A stretch of 64,000 nt of DNA from Oscillospiraceae bacterium (GTDB lineage: Bacteria > Bacillota > Clostridia > Oscillospirales > Oscillospiraceae): assembly GCA_017415425.1 (NCBI GenBank), contig JAFQGT010000006.1, positions 1 to 64,000 of the forward strand. The letters run 5' to 3'. Position numbers and translations under genes: made by a program. Shown here one piece after another: positions 57,322-64,000 of the stretch; the stretch's first letter is position 1, and each line of letters begins with the position of its first letter. A model generated the notes under the pieces. It did no database searches and was not told the DNA's origin. It saw only the letters and a program-made list of their open reading frames with translations.

Positions 57322-59679
57322 ATGATGCAGTGGATCGTTAGCAGCAGTATTCTGATCCTGGTGATGGCAGGATTGCGTTTTTTGCTGGGAAACAAGACCC
57401 GGCTTTCCCTTCGTTATGCCCTTTGGGCACTGGTTTTGGTGCGGCTGCTGGTTCCTTTCCAGTTCGGCAGCTCCTCCATCAGCGTACAGAATCCTGTAGA
57501 AAAAGCGCCGGTGGTGCAGCAGATCCAGCTGGCGGATAAGGTGGAGCATTTTGTCTACCACGTGGACGGTACCGCCACTGGCTATTACCAATGGGAACCC
57601 CAATGGAATCACAGTGAGGATTCCGGCAAGGCAGAGCCTGTGGAGCAGGAATTCACCACCCAGCAGGCGCAGACCCTTACCCTGATGAAAGATGTTTTGA
57701 AAATCACGAAGACTTGGCTTAAGCGGGTTTGGGTCGCCGGTATGGCGGTGACGGGAAGCATTTTCCTGTTGTCCAATCTGCGGTTTGCCCGCCGTTTGAG
57801 AAGATCCCGCCGGCTGCTGGAAAAGAACGTCTTGCCGGTGTATGTGACGGAGGCGGTGGAGACCCCCTGTCTGTTTGGTCTGTTCCGCCCGGCAATCTAT
57901 CTGACCCGGTTGGTGGCGGAAGAACCTCGGCACCGGCAGTATGCCGTTGCCCACGAGCTGACCCATCACCAGCACGGAGACGGGATGTGGTCTGCCCTGC
58001 GGTGTGTGTGTCTGATCCTGCACTGGTATAATCCTCTGGTGTGGTGGGCGGCAGCAATGTCCCGGGCGGACGGAGAGCTGGCCTGCGATGAGAAGACCAT
58101 CACCACCATCGGCGAGGAGCATCGGGCGGAATACGGCCGGGTTCTCATCGACCTGACCTGCCGGAAGCGGACAGATCTGCTCCGGGCGGCGACGATGATG
58201 ACCGGCAGCGGCAAAAGTCTGAAAGAAAGAATTACTTTGATCGCCAAAAAACCGAAAATGGCGGTCTATACCCTGATCGCGGTGCTGCTGGTGGCGGTGG
58301 TGGCGGTAGGCTGTACCTTCACCGGCGGCAAAGATCCTACCACCTCTCTGGAGGGCACAAATGCTACTTCTCCCACGGATATTACCTCCTCCGGGGATGA
58401 AACCGAGCCCTCCACGGAAGAAACTGAGTCCTCCCAAGGCTGGGCGGCGCTGCTGCCTGCGGCTCTGGAGGAGGACGGGCGGGTAATTATGCCCACCGGC
58501 GTGCCCGAAGATGAACCGCCCGAGAGCGCAACACCGCTGACCGAGGAGGAAATGAAAAACTTAAATACCGCATTCCAGCCGGTATTTGGGCGCTTTGGTT
58601 ATCAGGCGGCCCGGGCCACGGTCAATGGCGGCGACTATACATCTCCCCAGGAACTGCCCATCGGCAGTTTCCTGTGCAAAGGAATGGGCGTCGGCGTGAC
58701 CAATGAAGAAGAACTGGCTGCCCTGCCCTGGAAGGCGGTCAGCGTTTGGAAAATTACCGGTCAGCGGCTGGACGAATTGCTGATGACCTACTTTGATACC
58801 ACCCTGGAGGAAACCCAAAAACGGGATATGGAAGATCTGTACTACCGGGAGGACACCGATACCTACTACTATCGGCCGGCGGACAGGAGCATTGAAAAGG
58901 TATGGGTCAGCGATGGTTACCGGGACACAGTGGGTGTGATCTACCTGGATGTGTATATCCAGCTCAGCAAGAGCCAGCAACCCGGCTGGTATCGGGTGAT
59001 GATGCTCCCCAACGCCCAGGGACGGTACTACATTTACAGCGTCAGACAGATCCGTTACAAGCTGGAGGATGCCCACATTCTGCCCGGTACGGAGCTGGAA
59101 GATGAGGAACTCAGGAATTTTGAGGAGCTCTTTGCTCCAGGTACCGGAGTTGACGACAAAAATTATTACAATACCATTTTGTGCTGCGGATATTATTCGC
59201 CCTATCTCTATTCAGCCGGAGGATTTACCAAGCCGGAGGACATCAATTTGGACATATTGTTCAACAACGGCTTCTGGGAGAATGGCGGGTATCTCAGCTT
59301 CACAGCGGAAGAACAGGCCTTTGTGGAATCTTGTATGCATCAGGAAACAGATATTTTCAAACGGCCCGTGGCAAAAATGGACCAGGTGATGCGGGATTTC
59401 CTGGGGATCTCCTTTGCCCAGAGCAGCAAGGCAGGTCTGTTATACGACAAGTATTTTCAGGATACCGAGTGCTACTTCGGATATTCTTCCGGCGCGGTAG
59501 GAGCAACGGAATTTACAATGCAGCACGGCTCCCGGGAGCCCAACGGAAGGGTGCATTTGATCTGCCTGGTGGATGAATACCCGAACACCACGGTAAAGCT
59601 GACCCTGCGGCCCACCTCGGAGGGCGCGGCGCAACCCTACCACGTGCTGGCCTGCTATGAAGTAGAACCCTGCAGATAA
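57322..59679 (+). CDS. BlaR1-type M56 membrane peptidase with a large unrecognised outer domain
   Basis: 785 residues. Membrane helices at about 3-22, 30-46, 135-152 and 313-332. The zinc protease motif is His211-Glu-Leu-Thr-His215 (HELTHHQHGD) with a downstream ELACDE. This part is the usual BlaR1/MecR1 protease, which cleaves the repressor when a signal arrives. After the last helix is a Ser/Thr/Glu-rich linker (about 335-375) and about 400 outer residues. These do not show the penicillin-binding SxxK/SxN/KTG set of true BlaR1, so the ligand is unknown. The domain is rich in Tyr and Asp/Glu. Confidence 0.88.
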   Translation: MMQWIVSSSILILVMAGLRFLLGNKTRLSLRYALWALVLVRLLVPFQFGSSSISVQNPVEKAPVVQQIQLADKVEHFVYHVDGTATGYYQWEPQWNHSEDSGKAEPVEQEFTTQQAQTLTLMKDVLKITKTWLKRVWVAGMAVTGSIFLLSNLRFARRLRRSRRLLEKNVLPVYVTEAVETPCLFGLFRPAIYLTRLVAEEPRHRQYAVAHELTHHQHGDGMWSALRCVCLILHWYNPLVWWAAAMSRADGELACDEKTITTIGEEHRAEYGRVLIDLTCRKRTDLLRAATMMTGSGKSLKERITLIAKKPKMAVYTLIAVLLVAVVAVGCTFTGGKDPTTSLEGTNATSPTDITSSGDETEPSTEETESSQGWAALLPAALEEDGRVIMPTGVPEDEPPESATPLTEEEMKNLNTAFQPVFGRFGYQAARATVNGGDYTSPQELPIGSFLCKGMGVGVTNEEELAALPWKAVSVWKITGQRLDELLMTYFDTTLEETQKRDMEDLYYREDTDTYYYRPADRSIEKVWVSDGYRDTVGVIYLDVYIQLSKSQQPGWYRVMMLPNAQGRYYIYSVRQIRYKLEDAHILPGTELEDEELRNFEELFAPGTGVDDKNYYNTILCCGYYSPYLYSAGGFTKPEDINLDILFNNGFWENGGYLSFTAEEQAFVESCMHQETDIFKRPVAKMDQVMRDFLGISFAQSSKAGLLYDKYFQDTECYFGYSSGAVGATEFTMQHGSREPNGRVHLICLVDEYPNTTVKLTLRPTSEGAAQPYHVLACYEVEPCR

Positions 59680-59691
59680 GAGACTTTCTAT

Positions 59692-59720
59692 AAAATCCCC
59701 CTCGAATGAGGGGGATTTTT
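59692..59720 (+). terminator. Terminator of the blaI-blaR pair
   Basis: AAATCCCCCTC and GAGGGGGATTT with a GAAT loop, followed by TT. A small GTAGGGGCGTG... repeat-like piece follows (59726-59770). Confidence 0.9.
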
Positions 59721-59810
59721 GCGCCTGTAGGGGCGTGTTCTTTGTATATGCCCGTCATCTTCTACAAAAATGAGCAGGTGGGGTTGTATAAAATAATCAC
59801 AAGAACCCTC

Positions 59811-59839
59811 TTGACAATCAGCTGACCATATGATATTAT
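59811..59839 (+). promoter_or_regulatory. Promoter of the DUF1836-hflKC operon
   Basis: TTGACA (perfect -35), a 17-base spacer, then TATTAT, about 28 bases before the first start codon. Confidence 0.8.
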
Positions 59840-59867
59840 CATAGCACCACAATCCTAGGAAGGTGTG

Positions 59868-60431
59868 ATGCAAATGAGCTGGACCATCCCCGGCACGGCG
59901 CTTACCGCCCCCCGGGCAGAAGCGATCCACGTTGAAGAGCAGTTCCGCGCGATGTTTTTCCCGGGCGGAATGGTGCTCAGTCAAGTCTCCAACATCACCG
60001 GTCTGGAAAGCTATGTGATCCAGAACTGGGTAAAGCGGGGATTTTTGACCAAACCGGAAAACAAGCGCTACACCCTGCGGCAGCTTTGCCGCATCATCAA
60101 CATCAATATGCTCAAAAGCGTACTGCCTCTGGAGCGGATCTGCAGTATGCTCAGCTGCGTCAACGGCCAGCTGGATGACGAAAGCGACGATATGATCGAC
60201 GATTCTCAGCTGTACTTTATGTTCGTGCGTCTGGCCGCCCGGTCGAAAGAGCTGTACCGGGAGGAAACCCGGGAGGCGGTACTGGAGGAGGCGCTGGCGG
60301 ATTACGTTGAGCCGATCCCCGGCGCCCGTGAGCGGGTAAAGCAGACGCTGCGGATTATGGTTACCGCGTGGCTTGCCGCCCGGATGACCCAGGAAGCGGA
60401 GAAAATGCTCCGGGAAATGGAGGCGCGGTGA
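59868..60431 (+). CDS. DUF1836 family putative regulator
   Basis: About 187 residues. The segment VLSQVSNITGLESYVIQNWVKRGFLTKPENKRYTLRQLCRIININMLKSVLPLERICSML resembles a MerR-like helix-turn-helix and matches the DUF1836 family. The rest is helical. No target is known. Three possible starts (GTG 59865, ATG 59868, ATG 59874) follow AGGAAGG; 59868 or 59874 is likely. Its stop overlaps the next start. Confidence 0.8.
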   Translation: MQMSWTIPGTALTAPRAEAIHVEEQFRAMFFPGGMVLSQVSNITGLESYVIQNWVKRGFLTKPENKRYTLRQLCRIININMLKSVLPLERICSMLSCVNGQLDDESDDMIDDSQLYFMFVRLAARSKELYREETREAVLEEALADYVEPIPGARERVKQTLRIMVTAWLAARMTQEAEKMLREMEAR

Positions 60432-60898
60432 TGAATAAGGGTGTGAAGATTACAGTGATCACCGTCATTTCTCTGGTGCTGTTATATTTGCTCTGGGGAA
60501 GCTTGAACTCCATTGTGCAGACCACCAACTGGGCCACCGGCAAAAAGATCTTGCCCCAGGCTCTGTCCGGCACAGCCTGTATCGCTCAGATGGAAGAAGA
60601 GCAGTTTCTGCTCTGCGATCGGGTCTATGACCTGTATTTTCAGTTTCTGATGCACGCCAGCCCCAATAAGAGCAAAACGCCACCGGGCGGCCGGGAGCTG
60701 CTGCTGTTTACCAAGAACGGCAGCGTGCTGATCCGGGAGAATACGGAAAAACCAAACGGCGCGGAGGTTACCATTCAGACAGCGGAGCAGACCCAGACCT
60801 ATTCTTTGCTGCTGACGGTGAAATTTGAAAGCCTGGTGAATTTGTTCCGGGGAACAGGCGGCGAAAATACCCCGGTGGAAAATTTCTCATTTAACTAA
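60431..60898 (+). CDS. Single-helix anchored protein, unknown function
   Basis: 155 residues. One N-terminal membrane helix (about 6-24) then an outside domain of about 120 residues with two cysteines (Cys50, Cys62) that could pair. No family recognised. The ATG at 60431 overlaps the DUF1836 stop (TGATG). It lies 16 bases before hflK, so it may assist that complex; this is inferred from position only. Confidence 0.78.
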   Translation: MNKGVKITVITVISLVLLYLLWGSLNSIVQTTNWATGKKILPQALSGTACIAQMEEEQFLLCDRVYDLYFQFLMHASPNKSKTPPGGRELLLFTKNGSVLIRENTEKPNGAEVTIQTAEQTQTYSLLLTVKFESLVNLFRGTGGENTPVENFSFN

Positions 60899-60914
60899 GA
60901 AAGGATGAATCAAT

Positions 60915-61961
60915 ATGGAAGAAAACGGAACTTACAGCTGGACGCCCGGAGGAGACTCTAAAAAGTCCGACAAAAACACAAATTTCAAGAAGATCAAAAA
61001 TCTTTTGCTGATCGGCCTTGTGGCGGTGTTTGTGATGGTGTTGGCCGGCACCTGCTTCTACACCGTGGACGATAAGCAGCAGGCGGTGGTGACCACCTTC
61101 GGCAAGGTCACCGATGTGACCGACGCCGGTGTCCATTTTATGCTGCCCTTCGGTATCCAGAAGGCTCATAAGGTGGATGTGAATGTGTACCAGAAGATCG
61201 AGCTGGGCTACACCACCAAGGATGACTATGACGATTACTACGGATACGATCAGTATTATGAAGTCAATGATTCCGAAAGCACAATGATCACCGGCGACTA
61301 CAACATCGTCAATGTGGACTTCTTCGTGGAATACAAGATTTCCGATCCGGTGCAGTATCTGTATTCCTCCAACGACCCGGAGAAGATCCTGCGGAATCTG
61401 ATCCAGAGCCAGGTCCGCAATGTGGTAGGCTCTTCCACCGTGGACTCGGTGTTGACTGACGGCAAAAGCAATATCCAGATGCAGGTGAAGGATCTGGTCA
61501 GCCAGATCCTGGAGGAGTATGATATCGGTCTGACTCTGGTGGATGTGAAGATCCAGGATTCCGAGCCGCCTACGGTAGAGGTCATTGAGGCATTTAAGGC
61601 TGTGGAGACCGCCAAGCAGCGGGCAGAGACCGTGGTCAACGACGCGATGGCATACCAGAATGCCCAGCTGCCCCAGGCTCAGGCTCAGGCGGATAAGCTG
61701 ATCCAGAACGCGGAATATCTGAAGCAGAACCGGATCAACGAGGCCATCCAGCAGGTGGCAATGTTCCAGGCGATGTTCCAGGAGTATGCCCAGAATCCCC
61801 AGATCACCAGATCCCGTATGTATTACGAAGCCATCTCCCAGATCCTGCCCGGGGTGAAGCTGTATATCAACACCGCCGAAGGTGGCGAAGATGTGCAGAT
61901 GCTGCTGCCCCTGGAGCCGATGGTAGGGGCGCAGACCGAATCTGTTACAGGAGGTAACTGA
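60915..61961 (+). CDS. hflK: FtsH protease modulator HflK (SPFH family)
   Basis: 348 residues. A short cytoplasmic N-terminus, one membrane helix (about 29-49), the SPFH/band-7 domain (DDKQQAVVTTFGKVTDVTDAGVHFMLPFGIQKAHKVDV) and a long helical coiled coil rich in Ala/Gln. An acidic Tyr-rich insertion DDYDDYYGYDQYYEVND near residue 105 is unusual. With HflC it forms a cage around FtsH in E. coli. ftsH is not in the window. AAGGATGAATCA lies weakly upstream. Confidence 0.92.
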   Translation: MEENGTYSWTPGGDSKKSDKNTNFKKIKNLLLIGLVAVFVMVLAGTCFYTVDDKQQAVVTTFGKVTDVTDAGVHFMLPFGIQKAHKVDVNVYQKIELGYTTKDDYDDYYGYDQYYEVNDSESTMITGDYNIVNVDFFVEYKISDPVQYLYSSNDPEKILRNLIQSQVRNVVGSSTVDSVLTDGKSNIQMQVKDLVSQILEEYDIGLTLVDVKIQDSEPPTVEVIEAFKAVETAKQRAETVVNDAMAYQNAQLPQAQAQADKLIQNAEYLKQNRINEAIQQVAMFQAMFQEYAQNPQITRSRMYYEAISQILPGVKLYINTAEGGEDVQMLLPLEPMVGAQTESVTGGN

Positions 61962-61962
61962 T

Positions 61963-62838
61963 ATGAAAAAGACAATTGTGATCGCGTTGCTCGTGCTGGC
62001 TCTTGTGATCGTGGCAGCCAACAGCTTTTATGTGGTGCGGGAAAATCAGTATGCCTGCGTGGTGGAGTTTTCTAAGATCGTGGACACCAAGGACCAGGCA
62101 GGCCTGCATTTCAAGATCCCCTTTCTGCACTCAGTGAAGTATTTCTCTAAGGCCGCCCAGTTTTATGACATCCCCCCTTCCGAGGTGCTGACCTCCGATA
62201 AGCAGAATATGACCGTGGACTGCTATGTGCTGTGGCAAATTTCCGATCCCCTCCGGTTCTATCAGACTCTGGGTACTTCCGGTGTTGCAGAGCAGCGGCT
62301 GGATGCCCTGACCTACAATACCCTGAAAAATGTGATGGGTACTCTGGCCCAGGCAGACATCATCAATATGGAAGACGGCGCCAAGCGCAACGAAATCTAC
62401 GACGGCATTGCCGGTACGGTGGATGAACTGGCCCAGACCTATGGCATCAATGTGCTGGATGTAAAGATCAAGCGCTTTGACCTGCCGGAGAGCAACCTAA
62501 ACGCGGTCTACTCCCGGATGATCTCCGAGCGGAATCAGATGGCGGAAAAGTACACCGCCGACGGCAATTACGAGGCATCCCTGCTGCGCAACGATGTGGA
62601 TAAGCAGGTGAATATCACCATCTCCAACGCCAAGGCCGAGGCCGCCAAGCTGGAGGCCGAGGGTGAAGCGGAGTATATGCGACTGCTGGCCGAGGCTTAT
62701 GACAGCCAGGAAAAGAAGGAGTTCTACGAGTTCATTCTGGCGCTGGATGCTCTGAAGCAGAGCCTCACCGGCAGCGAAAAGACGGTGATTCTGGACGGAG
62801 ATTCCAAGTTGGCCCAGATTCTCACCGGCAACGGTTAA
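61963..62838 (+). CDS. hflC: FtsH protease modulator HflC (SPFH family)
   Basis: 291 residues. One N-terminal helix (about 4-22), then YVVRENQYACVVEFSKIVDTKDQAGLHFKIPFLHSVKYFSK of the SPFH domain, and the helical ending ISNAKAEAAKLEAEGEAEYMRLLAEAYDSQEKKEFYEFILALDALKQSL typical of HflC. AGGAGG lies before the ATG; hflK ends one base before it. Confidence 0.94.
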   Translation: MKKTIVIALLVLALVIVAANSFYVVRENQYACVVEFSKIVDTKDQAGLHFKIPFLHSVKYFSKAAQFYDIPPSEVLTSDKQNMTVDCYVLWQISDPLRFYQTLGTSGVAEQRLDALTYNTLKNVMGTLAQADIINMEDGAKRNEIYDGIAGTVDELAQTYGINVLDVKIKRFDLPESNLNAVYSRMISERNQMAEKYTADGNYEASLLRNDVDKQVNITISNAKAEAAKLEAEGEAEYMRLLAEAYDSQEKKEFYEFILALDALKQSLTGSEKTVILDGDSKLAQILTGNG

Positions 62839-62849
62839 GGAGGTCGCCT

Positions 62850-63173
62850 ATGGCGATTCTTGAAAAGACCTTTCAGGAGGATTTTGACCGGCTGCTGAGC
62901 CGGGTGGAAAAAATCGTGATGGATGGCAGCATTTCAGCTACCCTGGAGGAATCGGCGGACTATGAGACTCCTCAGGGACGGTGCAGTGTGCGGGTATTTG
63001 AGCGCTACAGCTACCTGGGCGGCAACCGGGTCAGTATGAGCGTGACGCTCTTCCAGGCCGGTGGGCTGGTACACCTGTGCGCCATTACCTCCGGCGGCAG
63101 TCAGGCGATGTTCTTCAAGCTGAACACCTGGGGTGAGGAGAGTTTTCTGGATACCCTCAGGGCGACCTTGTAA
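62850..63173 (+). CDS. Small protein, DUF6054-like
   Basis: 107 residues. The pattern DGSISATLEESADYETPQGRCSVRVFERYSYLGGNRVSMSVTLFQAGGLVHLCAITSGGSQAMFFKLNTWGEESFLDTL resembles the DUF6054 family of unknown function. Cytoplasmic, no membrane helix. AAGGAGG lies before the start. It is the last gene of the hflKC operon, before a terminator. Confidence 0.7.
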   Translation: MAILEKTFQEDFDRLLSRVEKIVMDGSISATLEESADYETPQGRCSVRVFERYSYLGGNRVSMSVTLFQAGGLVHLCAITSGGSQAMFFKLNTWGEESFLDTLRATL

Positions 63174-63182
63174 TCAAGAAAT

Positions 63183-63214
63183 GAGAGCGTTGCGAAAGCG
63201 GCGCTCTTTTTCTC
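63183..63214 (+). terminator. Terminator after the hflKC operon
   Basis: AGAGCGTTGC and GCGGCGCTCT form a 10-base stem (with G-T pairs) around GAAA, followed by TTTTCTC. Confidence 0.85.
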
Positions 63215-63282
63215 GTTTTTTGGGCCTGCCCGGCAATGTCTGAAGAATTCATAAAAAATTCACGGAAAAGGTGAAATTTCTC

Positions 63283-63311
63283 TTGATTTTTTTTCCACTC
63301 TCTATTATAGT
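63283..63311 (+). promoter_or_regulatory. Promoter of groESL
   Basis: TTGATT, a 17-base spacer, then TATAGT; the CIRCE operator begins 8 bases later. Confidence 0.75.
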
Positions 63312-63318
63312 ATAGCTG

Positions 63319-63345
63319 TTAGCACTCAAAACAAAAGAGTGCTAA
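63319..63345. promoter_or_regulatory. CIRCE operator (HrcA binding site)
   Basis: TTAGCACTC, nine bases, then GAGTGCTAA: a perfect match to the CIRCE inverted repeat. HrcA repressor binding here would keep groESL low until heat or misfolding stress. hrcA is not in the window. Confidence 0.98.
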
Positions 63346-63409
63346 CAAAATTGTAGATACTGGCGGCGCAGCCGCAATCTAAATACCGTTTTTTATGGAG
63401 GCAAGAACT

Positions 63410-64000
<591 letters not shown>

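Overview
The window looks like a chromosomal segment from a spore-forming, Gram-positive anaerobe of the class Clostridia, most likely an Oscillospiraceae/Ruminococcaceae-type gut bacterium. The signs are: moderately GC-rich coding DNA; sporulation genes (sigG, a YlmC/YmxH PRC-barrel protein, a SpoVB-like flippase, a DacF-like carboxypeptidase); a Na+-pumping oxaloacetate decarboxylase; a CIRCE-controlled groESL operon; and REP-like dispersed repeats of the kind seen in that family. Taxonomy is inferred from gene content and remembered protein similarity; no search was run.

Layout. 1-4.1 kb: end of pckA, then a four-gene oxaloacetate decarboxylase operon. 4.1-4.5 kb: dispersed repeats. 4.5-5.5 kb: a lipoprotein. 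5.6-14.8 kb: the replication-initiation block on the minus strand, dnaA-dnaN-S4 protein-recF-gyrB-gyrA-rnhA-remB. 15-24.5 kb: mostly plus-strand genes (zinc-ribbon membrane protein, a eukaryote-like glycogen branching enzyme, CDF metal efflux, nrdR, SdpI-like protein, GNAT, rlmD, MFS), with a DegV protein and a small membrane protein on the minus strand. 24.5-25.3 kb: a DUF4430 protein under a cobalamin riboswitch. 25.3-35.8 kb: a minus-strand run recJ-rel-dtd-MBL hydrolase-hemZ-amidohydrolase-flippase-HU-rqcP. 35.9-40.4 kb: dacF, then rpsB-tsf, ylmC and sigG. 40.4-41.1 kb: gene-free, with a compact cluster of DnaA boxes. 41.1-42 kb: rpsT followed by a 5-copy 100-bp tandem repeat. 42-49.6 kb: pyridoxal kinase, typA, a YitT protein, guaB, mrnC, rqcH. 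49.7-50 kb: more repeats. 50-56.8 kb: recG, lipoprotein, mscL, serS, pspC, parB, parA with two perfect parS sites, zinc-ribbon protein. 56.9-59.7 kb: a BlaI/BlaR-type sensor pair with no beta-lactamase. 59.8-63.2 kb: a DUF1836-TM protein-hflK-hflC-DUF6054 operon. 63.3-64 kb: CIRCE, groES and the start of groEL.

How the genes work together. The window carries much of the chromosome maintenance kit (dnaA, dnaN, recF, gyrAB, recG, recJ, rnhA, HU, parABS). It also has translation and ribosome rescue genes (rpsB, tsf, rpsT, serS, dtd, rlmD, mrnC, typA, rqcH plus rqcP) and stress control (rel, groESL, hflKC, mscL). PckA and the decarboxylase link oxaloacetate metabolism to a sodium gradient.

The most unusual observations are an intact amidohydrolase that has lost a metal ligand and a catalytic histidine, an IMP dehydrogenase closely resembling the protist Tritrichomonas foetus enzyme, a DnaA-box cluster about 26 kb from dnaA, the 100-bp tandem repeat array, the B12-riboswitch/DUF4430 pairing, and the BlaR-like sensor with a large unrecognised outer domain. 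No clearly new multi-gene defence or biosynthetic system was found.
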